From NCBI GenBank assembly GCA_002256425.1, contig NKIZ01000001.1, positions 1,323,943 to 1,387,942 of the forward strand: DNA of 64,000 bases, read 5' to 3'. Both the position numbers and the translations under genes were made by a program. Below the pieces are notes generated by a model. That model saw only the letters and a list, made by a program, of their open reading frames with translations, was not told the origin of the DNA and ran no database searches. Origin of the DNA: Alphaproteobacteria bacterium PA2. GTDB lineage: Bacteria > Pseudomonadota > Alphaproteobacteria > Caulobacterales > Caulobacteraceae. This document shows, piece by piece, positions 9,352 through 16,201 of this stretch (the stretch's first letter is position 1; every line of letters begins with the position of its first letter).

Positions 9352-9608
9352 GGTCGCCGCCGGTACAAGCTTAAATTGGCAATAAAATTCGCAACTTAAG
9401 GCTTGAACGAACACCAGTGACGCGGGTCTGTCGACGCAGGTCAGGGGCGAGCGGGGGAGGTTCGTTGCCTTGGGTTACGGCGCACTGTGAACTACAGGCT
9501 GGAAGCTCCGGCCATTCGGCTAAAATGGCATTAACAGGTCGGTGGTCTTGCGGCGGGCCATTTGGTGTGTGTACGCTGTAAAGATTAGAACAAACCCCAG
9601 GATTTCAC

Positions 9609-10610
9609 ATGGCTCTGCCCTCGATTCTCTCTTCCCGCCTGCGCATCCCGGTGATTGCGTCCCCCCTGTTCATCATTTCGGGTCCCGAGCTGGTCATCGC
9701 CCAGTGCAAGGCCGGCATTGTCGGATCCTTCCCTGCGCTGAATGCGCGGCCGGTGAGCCAGCTGGACGAATGGCTGGCCCAGATCACGGAAGAGCTTGCG
9801 GCCTGGGACAAGGCCAATCCAGATCGCCTCTCGGCACCCTTCGCCGTGAACCAGATCGTGCACAAGACCAACAACCGTCTTGAAGAGGATGTGGAGCTGG
9901 CCGTGAAGTACAAGGTGCCGGTGACCATCACTTCACTGGGCGCCCGGGAAGACGTGAACCAGGCCATGCACGGACATGGCGGCATCGTCATGCACGACGT
10001 GATCAATTCCAAGTTCGCCCGCAAGGCCATTGAAAAGGGCGCTGACGGCCTGATCCCCGTGGCGGCCGGCGCTGGCGGCCATGCCGGCGGCCTGTCGCCC
10101 TTCGCCCTGATCCAGGAACTGCGCGAGTGGTTTGACGGCCCCATCGCCCTGTCGGGCGCCATCGCCAACGGCCGGGCCGTTCTGGGCGCGCAGGCCATGG
10201 GCGCTGACCTGGCCTATATCGGGTCAGCCTTCATCGCGACCCAGGAAGCCCGGGCCGTGCAGGGCTACAAGGACATGATCGTCGAAAGCTCGGGCGATGA
10301 CATCGTCTATTCGAACCTGTTCACCGGCGTGCACGGCAATTATCTGCGGCCGTCCATCGAGCGGGCGGGTCTGGATCCCGACAACCTGCCCCAGGCCGAT
10401 CCGTCCAAGATGAACTTCGGTTCGGGCGGCAATCAGGAAGCCAAGGCCTGGAAGGACATCTGGGGCTGCGGCCAGGGCATTGGCGCGGTCAAGTCGATCC
10501 CGACGGCTGGCGAGCTGGTGGATCGTCTGGCTTCTGAATACGAAGCCGCCAAGGCCGAACTTGCGGCCAAGACGGCGCTGACGACCGGCGCGGTGCTGAC
10601 GGCGGCCTAG
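9609..10610 (+). CDS. NAD(P)H-dependent flavin oxidoreductase / nitronate monooxygenase family
   Basis: A 333-residue FMN-binding TIM barrel of the nitronate monooxygenase/2-nitropropane dioxygenase family. GAGGHAGG (about residues 154-161) is the conserved glycine-rich FMN phosphate/active-site motif, and LSGAIANGRAVLGAQAMGAD followed by YIGSAF is the second phosphate-binding segment. The family oxidises alkyl nitronates or acts as an NADH:quinone reductase; which applies here is not decidable from sequence. AGGA sits a few bases before the ATG. The gene is monocistronic with a hairpin just after its stop. Confidence 0.88.
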   Translation: MALPSILSSRLRIPVIASPLFIISGPELVIAQCKAGIVGSFPALNARPVSQLDEWLAQITEELAAWDKANPDRLSAPFAVNQIVHKTNNRLEEDVELAVKYKVPVTITSLGAREDVNQAMHGHGGIVMHDVINSKFARKAIEKGADGLIPVAAGAGGHAGGLSPFALIQELREWFDGPIALSGAIANGRAVLGAQAMGADLAYIGSAFIATQEARAVQGYKDMIVESSGDDIVYSNLFTGVHGNYLRPSIERAGLDPDNLPQADPSKMNFGSGGNQEAKAWKDIWGCGQGIGAVKSIPTAGELVDRLASEYEAAKAELAAKTALTTGAVLTAA

Positions 10611-10619
10611 GACTTACGG

Positions 10620-10647
10620 GGAGGGATGGGGTCAGACCCGTCCCTCC
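10620..10647 (+). terminator. Hairpin after flavin oxidoreductase gene
   Basis: Arms GGAGGGATGGG (10620-10630) and CCCGTCCCTCC (10637-10647) pair over 11 positions with one T-G wobble and a six-base loop. It begins ten bases after the stop codon, where an intrinsic terminator is expected, but no T run follows. Confidence 0.5.
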
Positions 10648-10670
10648 ATCCCCGCTCTGATTAAAAGGCT

Positions 10671-10721
10671 TAGAGCACGCTTGTCGCGATAACCGGTTCC
10701 CACTTATCGCGTCGGGCTCTA
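10671..10721. repeat. Palindromic intergenic repeat element
   Basis: A nested imperfect palindrome with outer arms TAGAGC (10671-10676) and GCTCTA (10716-10721), and inner arms CGCGATAA (10685-10692) and TTATCGCG (10704-10711). This architecture (AGAGC ends, CGCGATAA core) resembles the short palindromic repeats scattered between genes in Caulobacter and relatives. Its last three bases are also the stop codon of the minus-strand gene at 10719. Only one copy was noticed in the window. Confidence 0.6.
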
Positions 10722-11141
10722 GTCCCTGGACTTGCGGAATTTGGCGGCCTCGGCGGCGAGGTTGGCGGTCATGGCGACCCCTTCATCCTCTTCCGCCTGG
10801 AAGGGCAGGGTTCCCGCCACCCCGCGTACGGCCATCCAGAGCTGGACGTTGAAATGACTGAACATCCTTAGAGGACGCAGCTTTTCGTCGGTGACGTCCC
10901 AGCCCTCGGCGTCGAAGGCGGCGATCTGGTCGCGCACCGGCTTGCGTTCCATGCGGTCCCAGCCTTCAGGCCGCGGGACATCGTCGGCCTGATCGGCGGT
11001 GAGGCCGAATATGGCGACCGAGCATTCGTTGATCTCGGGAAACTCGTAAGCCGCGTCGGCGTCGGCATAGCGCGGCTTCATCAGGGCCTTCTGCTCCAGG
11101 TCGGCAATGCCGGGCAGGTCGATCAGGCGACGTCTTTTCAT
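10719..11141 (-). CDS. Small protein of unknown function
   Basis: A 140-residue (152 if the ATG at 11177 is used) soluble protein I do not recognise. It begins with a basic KRRR cluster and an LPGIADLEQ segment, contains an SVAIFGLTADQADDVPRPEGWDRMERKPVRDQI region, and ends in an Ala/Lys-rich helix. No cysteine pairs, signal peptide or membrane segments are visible. The longer start would overlap the 3' end of the exporter gene by 29 bases, and neither start has a strong ribosome site. It lies immediately downstream of the DHA2 exporter on the same strand and is probably co-transcribed with it. Its stop codon is supplied by the palindromic repeat at 10671-10721, so the true C-terminus may have been altered by insertion of that element. 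Confidence 0.6.
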   Translation of the reverse strand: MKRRRLIDLPGIADLEQKALMKPRYADADAAYEFPEINECSVAIFGLTADQADDVPRPEGWDRMERKPVRDQIAAFDAEGWDVTDEKLRPLRMFSHFNVQLWMAVRGVAGTLPFQAEEDEGVAMTANLAAEAAKFRKSRD

Positions 11142-11148
11142 GGGGGCG

Positions 11149-12594
11149 TTATCGGCTTTCCACCAGGCCCCGTCCATTCATCTCATCGCCGGCATTCCTT
11201 GGCAGGCGGATGAAGAAGAAGAACGAGATGAAGGTTATGGCGCCCATGATGACAAAGGCCGGGGCGATGGTTTCGGCGGTGATGGTCGTCTGGTGATGGG
11301 CGACCATGAGCAGGTGAAGCATGGTGGCGGCCATGCCGGCGCCGATGGACTGGACCAGCTGCTGGACCATGGATGAGGTGGTGGAGGCGCGGCTCATCTG
11401 GTCCTGGTCGATCTCGGCGAAGGCCATGCCGTTGAGGCTGGTGAACTGCAGGGACCGGAAGAAGCCGCCAACCGCCAGGACGGCCATGATGACCATATGA
11501 GGGGTCGTGGGCTTGAAGAGACCATAGGCCATGAAGCTGACGGCGACGATGGCGGCGTTGACGCTGAGCACGGTGCGGAAGCCGAAGCGTCGCAGGATAG
11601 GCGGGGCGGCGGTCTTCATCACCAGGGCTCCGGCGGCGCTGATGAAGGTCATCAGGCCGGCGGCGAAAGCGTTCATGCCAAAGCCGATCTGCAGAAGCAT
11701 GGCCAGGAGGAAGGGCGTCGCGCCCATGGCGACCCGCATGAATCCGCCGCCGATCACCGAGGCCCGGAAGGTCTCCAGGCGGAAGATGCTGAGGTCGATG
11801 ATGGCGTGGGGGTTGTTCCTGGCGTGCAGGCCATAGAGGCCGAGGGATGCTGCGCCCAGCAGGAACAGGGCCGCCACTACGCCGGGGGGCAGGGCGCCGC
11901 GGCCAAGGTTCTCGAAGCCGAAGATGAGGCCGGCCAGACCCATGCCGGTCAGCAGTATGCCCGTGAGGTCGATGGGCGAGACGGCCTGCTCCTTCACATT
12001 GGGCACATAGGCGCGGACCAGGGCGACCCCAAGAATGGCGATGGGCAGGTTGATGAAGAAGATCCACCGCCAGTCCCAATAGGTGACGATGAAGCCGCCC
12101 AGGACGGGGCCGATGACGGGACCCAGCAGGGCCGGCATGGTCAGGACCGACATGGCGCCGACCAGTTCTGACTTCGGCGTGGTTCGCAGGAGGACCAGGC
12201 GGCCGACCGGCACCATCATGGCGCTGGCCATGCCCTGGAAGAGGCGGGCGGCGACCAGCTGGTTCAGGTTCTGGGCGAAACCGCAGGCCATGGAGGCTGC
12301 AGCAAACAGGACCATGGAGATCATGAAGATGCGCTTGGCGCCGAACCTGTCGGCGATCCAGCCACTGACCGGCAGGAAGACGGCCGAGGCCAGCAGGAAC
12401 ATGGTGATGGCCAGGTTCATGCTGAGGGGGTCTTCGTGCAGGGACCTGGCCATGGTCGGCAGGGCGTTGGAAATGACCGTCGCCGTCAGGGTCTGCATGA
12501 GCATGGCCGAGCCGATAATGGCCGGAACGATCCAGCCCCGGACGACGGCGGCCCGGGGATCATCCATGGGGGGCTCTGGATCAGCGTCGCTCAA
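11149..12594 (-). CDS. MFS multidrug exporter, DHA2 (EmrB/QacA-like) family
   Basis: A 481-residue integral membrane transporter with about 14 hydrophobic segments, the DHA2 topology. The family loop-2 motif appears as GWIADRFGAKR near residues 75-85, and the antiporter motif C as GPVIGPVLGG near 155-165. The early helix pattern ATVISNALPTMARSL corresponds to motif D1 of proton-driven drug exporters (where an acidic residue is common, but none is present here). It likely exports a hydrophobic compound by proton antiport. No membrane fusion protein (EmrA) lies next to it. An operator-like palindrome at 12695-12715, about 100 bases upstream, matches those at the adjacent repressor's own promoter, so this exporter may be under that repressor. 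Confidence 0.88.
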   Translation of the reverse strand: MSDADPEPPMDDPRAAVVRGWIVPAIIGSAMLMQTLTATVISNALPTMARSLHEDPLSMNLAITMFLLASAVFLPVSGWIADRFGAKRIFMISMVLFAAASMACGFAQNLNQLVAARLFQGMASAMMVPVGRLVLLRTTPKSELVGAMSVLTMPALLGPVIGPVLGGFIVTYWDWRWIFFINLPIAILGVALVRAYVPNVKEQAVSPIDLTGILLTGMGLAGLIFGFENLGRGALPPGVVAALFLLGAASLGLYGLHARNNPHAIIDLSIFRLETFRASVIGGGFMRVAMGATPFLLAMLLQIGFGMNAFAAGLMTFISAAGALVMKTAAPPILRRFGFRTVLSVNAAIVAVSFMAYGLFKPTTPHMVIMAVLAVGGFFRSLQFTSLNGMAFAEIDQDQMSRASTTSSMVQQLVQSIGAGMAATMLHLLMVAHHQTTITAETIAPAFVIMGAITFISFFFFIRLPRNAGDEMNGRGLVESR

Positions 12595-12694
12595 GGACCG
12601 GCCTCGTGGGGACGTGAAAAGGCACCATGCAAAAGGACCCGGAAAAAGCGACGCGAAATATGGGCCAGTCTAGCCCCCTGAGGTGAGGGACGGA

Positions 12695-12715
12695 AAGTGT
12701 ATATAAAATACACTT
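12695..12715. promoter_or_regulatory. Operator-like palindrome (third site of the S24 repressor set)
   Basis: Perfect eight-base arms AAGTGTAT (12695-12702) and ATACACTT (12708-12715) surround a five-base spacer ATAAA. The core (G/C)TGTAT-N5-ATACA(C/G) is the same as in the sites at 13415 and 13450 beside the repressor start. It lies between the repressor's stop codon and the exporter's start codon. Confidence 0.6.
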
Positions 12716-12728
12716 ATGAAGGCGTCTC

Positions 12729-13391
12729 CTAACCTCCCCGAACCAGGATACGGCGGGCCTGGAAGGGGGGAATAATGGCGGTGATGTGGGCGGCCCAACG
12801 CAGGCGGGCGTCATGCCGGGTCGGGCCAGCCAGGCTTTCCAGGTCAAAGCGTCCGGGCTCGCTGCCGCGCAGGAGGCGTTTGACCAGGACCTCATCGGTC
12901 TCCATTTCAACCACGACGATCTGACCCAGCATGTCAGGTGTCGGCGGGGTCCGCTGATCCTCGAAATAGATCAGGGCGCCGTCATCGGCCAGACCGCGCA
13001 TGGAATGGCCGCTGACCTGCAGGGCTACGGCATTTTCCGTGCCGCCAGGGGGAATAGGGGCCAGATCCCAGCCTTCCTGACCGGTTGCGAAGAGGACGGT
13101 TCCGTCCGGATTTGCGCCCACCATGCCCTTCACCCGAACCATCCCGCCCTGACCGCCAACAAGAAAGGGGCCGCCGGCGCGCATGGGGCCAGAGGCGTCA
13201 TAGAGCCATTCAGGGCGGACTCCGAAGGCGTCGGCGTAGAGTTTGGCCTTGCGATAGGAGTAGGGGGCGTTGCCGTTTTCGTTGGACGCATAGGTGTTGC
13301 GGTTCCAGCCGAAGGAGTCCGCCGCAGCTGCGGCGGTGTCGAAGCCCTTTTCGGTGCGCGCATGGCGCAGGCGCTGGAAGCGATCGTCCAT
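12729..13391 (-). CDS. XRE-type HTH repressor with S24 peptidase domain (RogA/CI-like)
   Basis: A 220-residue phage-repressor-like protein. Residues 1-65 form an XRE helix-turn-helix (TAAAAADSFGWNRNTYASNENG is the likely HTH region, shown here in part), and residues 85-215 a LexA/CI-type S24 domain. The catalytic dyad is Ser130 (SGHSM) and Lys171 (EVLVKRL). The usual Ala-Gly self-cleavage site seems to be Ala93-Asn94 in the stretch VKGMVGANPDG, so RecA-stimulated self-cleavage may be lost or altered. It is divergent from the 13475/13786 gene pair, with two operator-like palindromes in the 83-base gap, so it most likely represses both directions. From memory, Caulobacter RogA represses gafYZ for gene-transfer-agent production; context suggests this is the equivalent, but that is inference. 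It could instead be a remnant prophage repressor. Confidence 0.85.
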   Translation of the reverse strand: MDDRFQRLRHARTEKGFDTAAAAADSFGWNRNTYASNENGNAPYSYRKAKLYADAFGVRPEWLYDASGPMRAGGPFLVGGQGGMVRVKGMVGANPDGTVLFATGQEGWDLAPIPPGGTENAVALQVSGHSMRGLADDGALIYFEDQRTPPTPDMLGQIVVVEMETDEVLVKRLLRGSEPGRFDLESLAGPTRHDARLRWAAHITAIIPPFQARRILVRGG

Positions 13392-13414
13392 GGGGCATAG
13401 GACCAGACTTGTCG

Positions 13415-13431
13415 CTGTATGTAAACTACAC
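13415..13431. promoter_or_regulatory. Repressor operator O1 (imperfect palindrome)
   Basis: CTGTAT (13415-13420), spacer GTAAA, then CTACAC (13426-13431). It matches the left arm of the site at 13450 exactly and the right arm in part. It is centred 35 bases from that site and about 25 bases upstream of the repressor start codon, well placed for autoregulation. Confidence 0.55.
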
Positions 13432-13437
13432 CTTTTC

Positions 13438-13465
13438 CTTGCGTGTTCACTGTATGTTCTATACA
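13438..13465 (+). promoter_or_regulatory. Promoter of the 13475/13786 gene pair
   Basis: CTTGCG (13438-13443) and TATACA (13460-13465) are 16 bases apart. Transcription would begin near 13472, only a few bases before the ATG at 13475. This predicts a nearly leaderless mRNA and agrees with the absence of any ribosome site before that ATG. The -10 lies inside operator O2, and the spacer holds the SOS-box match. Confidence 0.5.
13445..13459. promoter_or_regulatory. Perfect alphaproteobacterial SOS (LexA) box match
   Basis: GTTC (13445-13448), seven bases, GTTC (13456-13459) is the direct-repeat LexA box of alphaproteobacteria. The same motif, in reverse orientation, lies upstream of recA in this window. 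It occupies the -35/-10 spacer of the divergent promoter and overlaps operator O2. The motif has eight fixed bases, so a chance match somewhere in 64 kb is expected, but one within this 83-base gap is not. Confidence 0.5.
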
Positions 13466-13466
13466 G
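13450..13466. promoter_or_regulatory. Repressor operator O2 (perfect palindrome)
   Basis: CTGTAT (13450-13455), spacer GTTCT, ATACAG (13461-13466): perfect six-base arms, overlapping the -10 element of the rightward promoter and ending nine bases before the ATG at 13475. Binding here would block transcription of the gene pair. Confidence 0.65.
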
Positions 13467-13474
13467 TCTGCATC

Positions 13475-13774
13475 ATGAAACACGACACCCTCCCTCGGCG
13501 GCCACATGCCCAAGAATACGCTGTCCTACGTCAGATCGGGACGCACCCTGATCGCGCCCGTGCCGAGCTCGGCCTCGACGGGCTGACCGCAGGCCGGCTT
13601 GAAAAGGTCTTCCGAAGACGGAAGCAAGGCGGGCCCCAGCTGCCGAGTTTTGCGCGCCATGACGCCCATGTGGCGGCCGTCATGGCGCAGGGCGGTTTCT
13701 GGAGTTTCTCCGAGCGGACCCTCGGCAAGGGCCTGTCCGCCATCTGCCTTCCCCTGACGCCCCCGACTGTTTGA
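13475..13774 (+). CDS. Small putative DNA-binding activator (GafY-like by context)
   Basis: A 99-residue basic protein. The start is the ATG at 13475, or possibly the in-frame ATG at 13454 inside the operator. The middle part (about residues 12-50: HAQEYAVLRQIG... LGLDGLTAGRLEKVFRRR) reads as short helices compatible with a helix-turn-helix, followed by a basic RRRK. The C-terminal part (ARHDAHVAAVMAQGGFW) contains a conserved-looking helix. I cannot assign a family from sequence alone. It is repressor-controlled by position and is followed 11 bases after its stop by the DUF6456 gene. This size and arrangement match what I recall of gafY-gafZ in Caulobacter, where GafY is the DNA-binding half of Rhodobacter GafA. 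No ribosome site is visible, consistent with a leaderless transcript. Confidence 0.6.
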   Translation: MKHDTLPRRPHAQEYAVLRQIGTHPDRARAELGLDGLTAGRLEKVFRRRKQGGPQLPSFARHDAHVAAVMAQGGFWSFSERTLGKGLSAICLPLTPPTV

Positions 13775-13785
13775 GGAGCCAATCC

Positions 13786-14376
13786 ATGCCCAGACCCTAC
13801 AACCCTGCACGCCCCGAAAGGGCGCGTCTGATCCAGCTCGACCAAAGGGATCGCGCCCGGCGCGAGTCCTGTGAGGTTGCAGCCGGCGTGGCGGAGACCA
13901 CCGCCCTATCCCGCGCCCGGGGCGCCGCCCTGGTGGTCCAGCTGGGCGCCCAAAGACGGCCCGGTCCCGTCCGGCGCCTGACTGGCCTGGACTGGCTGGC
14001 CCGAAAGGGTCGGCTGAACCCTGCCCAGAAGCTGGTGGGCGAGCGCTATGGCCGAGCCTGGCGACGGGCCGAGGGGGCGGCGCGGATCGGATCGAGCCTG
14101 AACATGGTTCCCGGCGGCGGCCGCGATCACGACGCCCTGTCGGTGGGCGAGGCGAGGGCGGCCAGCGCCCGACGGCTGGCCATGCTCCGGGCCATGGTGA
14201 AGGGGCAGGGGGATCTGGTGGCGGCCTGTGACCAGATCTGCGGCGCCGAGCTGACTCCGCGGGAGGCGACAGCCAATGGCGTTCAGGCAGCGCGGCTGGA
14301 GGGCCTGTTGCTGGTGGCGCTGGACCTGATGGCAGACGAACAAGGTTCCGAAAATTCGCCGGCTAGAACCAACTGA
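13786..14376 (+). CDS. DUF6456-type protein (GafZ-like by context)
   Basis: A 196-residue basic protein. The ATG at 13786 has GAGGAG at 13773-13778 and is preferred to a TTG 15 bases upstream. The region from about residue 65 (RLTGLDWLARKGRLNPAQK, then VGERYGRAW) to the C-terminus (GVQAARLEGLLLVALDLMAD) fits the DUF6456 pattern: a 'W-L-x-x-K-G' helix, 'AGERY', and a final helix ending in a Leu-rich 'L-x-L-A-L-D-x-L-A' motif. DUF6456 forms, as I recall, the C-terminal part of GafA, the direct activator of the Rhodobacter gene transfer agent; in Caulobacter the two halves are separate proteins (GafY and GafZ), GafZ acting with RNA polymerase. I infer the same role here. It could also be a control protein of a lost prophage. 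Confidence 0.65.
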   Translation: MPRPYNPARPERARLIQLDQRDRARRESCEVAAGVAETTALSRARGAALVVQLGAQRRPGPVRRLTGLDWLARKGRLNPAQKLVGERYGRAWRRAEGAARIGSSLNMVPGGGRDHDALSVGEARAASARRLAMLRAMVKGQGDLVAACDQICGAELTPREATANGVQAARLEGLLLVALDLMADEQGSENSPARTN

Positions 14377-14418
14377 GGGGCCCAGTCCCTCGACAACCCG
14401 TGATAGGCCCTTCGTCCC

Positions 14419-15948
14419 ATGTCCCCCGTCCGAAACCTGATCCTCGTCCTTGGCGACCAGCTGACGCCGACCCTGTCGAGCCTTGCCGCTGGAGACCCGG
14501 CGCGCGACCGGGTGCTGATGGCCGAACTGCAGGACGAGGCCAGCTATGTCCGCCACCACAAGAAGAAGATCGCCTTCCTGTTCTCGGCCATGCGGCACTT
14601 CGCCGAAGAGCTGAGGGGGTTGGGGTGGACGGTGGACTATGTGAAGCTGGACGCGGCGGACAACAGCGGAAGCTTTACCGACCAGGTCGCCGCCGCCATT
14701 GCGGCTCATCAACCCCAACAGGTGCTGGTCACCGAGGCCGGGGAGTGGCGGGTGGCGGAGATGATGCGGGGCTGGGCCGAGCGGTTCAGTCTTCCGGTCA
14801 CGATCCTGCCCGACGACCGGTACCTGTGCTCACATGCCGAATTCCGCAGCTGGGCCGAAGGCCGCAAGCAATTGCGGATGGAGTATTTCTATCGGGACAT
14901 GCGCCGCCGGACCGGCCTGCTGATGGACGGCGACCAGCCGGTGGGCGGTCAGTGGAATTTCGACGCCGACAACCGCAAGCCCGCTGAGGCTGGCCTATTC
15001 ATGCCCAGGCCCAGGGTCTGCCAGCCAGACGCCATAACCCAGGAGGTGCTGGCCCTGGTTTCGGCGCGGTTTGCGAACCATTTCGGCAGCCTTGCGCCCT
15101 TCTGGTTTGCGGTCACCCGTGAAGACGCGGAGGCGGCGCTGACGGCTTTCGTGGATCAGGCCCTGCCGAAGTTCGGGGACTATCAGGACGCCATGCTGAC
15201 GGGGGAGCCCTTCCTCTATCATGCGGTCATCGCCCAGTACCTGAACTGCGGCCTTCTTGATCCGCTGGAGGTCTGCCGAAAGGTCGAGGCGGCTTATCGC
15301 GCAGGCAAGGCGCCCCTGAACGCCGCCGAGGGCTTCATCCGGCAGATCATTGGCTGGCGGGAGTATGTCCGGGGCATCTACTGGCTGAAAATGCCGGGCT
15401 ATGAGACCAGCAACTTCTTCGACCACACCCGGCCCCTGCCGGACTTCTACTGGACGGGGGAGACGGATATGGCCTGTGTCCGGGCGACCGTGACCCAGAC
15501 CCGGGATCACGCCTATGCCCATCACATCCAGCGCCTGATGGTCACCGGCAATTTCGCCCTGTTGGCGGGGATTGACCCCCACGCCCTGCATGAGTGGTAC
15601 CTGAGCGTCTATGCCGACGCCTATGAGTGGGTGGAGCTGCCCAATACGGTGGGGATGAGCCAGTTCGCTGACGGGGGTCTGCTGGCGTCCAAGCCCTATG
15701 CAGCCAGCGGCGCCTATATCAACCGGATGTCCAACTACTGCGGAACCTGCGCCTTTGACGTGAAGCAGAGGACCGGTCCCAGGGCCTGCCCGTTCAATGC
15801 CCTCTATTGGGACTTCATCGCCCGCAGCCGGGAAAAGATCGGGTCCAATCCCCGCATGGCCCAGATGGTCCGGACCTATGACAGGTTCAGTCCCGACGAG
15901 CAGGGAAGGATTGCCGACAGTGCAGCGACCTTCCTGGCGAAGCTCTGA
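14419..15948 (+). CDS. FeS-type cryptochrome/(6-4) photolyase (PhrB-like)
   Basis: A 509-residue member of the iron-sulfur bacterial cryptochrome/photolyase group (annotated cryptochrome/photolyase family, DUF-type deoxyribodipyrimidine photolyase-related). The N-terminal alpha/beta domain starts [14 protein letters not shown] and contains the [14 protein letters not shown] stretch; the C-terminal helical domain binds FAD. Cys353, Cys441, Cys444 and Cys457 have exactly the 88-3-13 spacing of the four [4Fe-4S] ligands of Agrobacterium PhrB (350/438/441/454). Function is light-driven repair of UV lesions, most likely (6-4) photoproducts, in the cytoplasm. It is 42 bases after the DUF6456 gene and overlaps the following DUF2256 gene by one base (TGATG). 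Confidence 0.92.
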   Translation: MSPVRNLILVLGDQLTPTLSSLAAGDPARDRVLMAELQDEASYVRHHKKKIAFLFSAMRHFAEELRGLGWTVDYVKLDAADNSGSFTDQVAAAIAAHQPQQVLVTEAGEWRVAEMMRGWAERFSLPVTILPDDRYLCSHAEFRSWAEGRKQLRMEYFYRDMRRRTGLLMDGDQPVGGQWNFDADNRKPAEAGLFMPRPRVCQPDAITQEVLALVSARFANHFGSLAPFWFAVTREDAEAALTAFVDQALPKFGDYQDAMLTGEPFLYHAVIAQYLNCGLLDPLEVCRKVEAAYRAGKAPLNAAEGFIRQIIGWREYVRGIYWLKMPGYETSNFFDHTRPLPDFYWTGETDMACVRATVTQTRDHAYAHHIQRLMVTGNFALLAGIDPHALHEWYLSVYADAYEWVELPNTVGMSQFADGGLLASKPYAASGAYINRMSNYCGTCAFDVKQRTGPRACPFNALYWDFIARSREKIGSNPRMAQMVRTYDRFSPDEQGRIADSAATFLAKL

Positions 15949-16115
15949 TGGACAAGCGCTACACCAAGTCCAACCTGCCGCAGAAGATTTGCCTGGCCTG
16001 CGGACGACCCTTTGACTGGCGCAAGAAGTGGGCCCGGGACTGGGAAAACGTGAAGACCTGCTCGGACCGCTGCAAGGGCGATCTCCGGCGCAAGCCCACC
16101 TCTCCAAGGTCATAG
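15948..16115 (+). CDS. DUF2256 zinc-ribbon-like small protein, photolyase partner
   Basis: A 55-residue basic protein starting at the ATG that shares one base with the photolyase stop. It contains two CxxC-type pairs, CLAC near residues 15-18 and CSDRC near 38-42, and the signature PFDWRKKW followed by W-x-x-V-K-T-C. This is the DUF2256 family, which commonly lies next to cryptochrome/photolyase genes. The four cysteines probably bind zinc. The strict overlap indicates translational coupling and a role linked to the photolyase, perhaps in assembly or DNA contact; the molecular function is not known to me. Confidence 0.88.
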   Translation: MDKRYTKSNLPQKICLACGRPFDWRKKWARDWENVKTCSDRCKGDLRRKPTSPRS

Positions 16116-16201
16116 GTGAGCCAGGCGAGGCGCTGAAGCGGCCGGATGCAGATTTGATCTGCCTCTGGACTCGACGCGGACTTCGGTTCTAGAGCGGGGC
16201 C

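Noticed and set aside
9511..9529. GCCATT...AATGGC inverted repeat upstream of the flavin oxidoreductase
   Set aside because: Six-base arms with a seven-base spacer and no related copies; too weak to call an operator.
12581..14718. Full prophage
   Set aside because: Only control-type genes are present; no integrase, capsid, portal, terminase, att repeats or lysis genes were found nearby.
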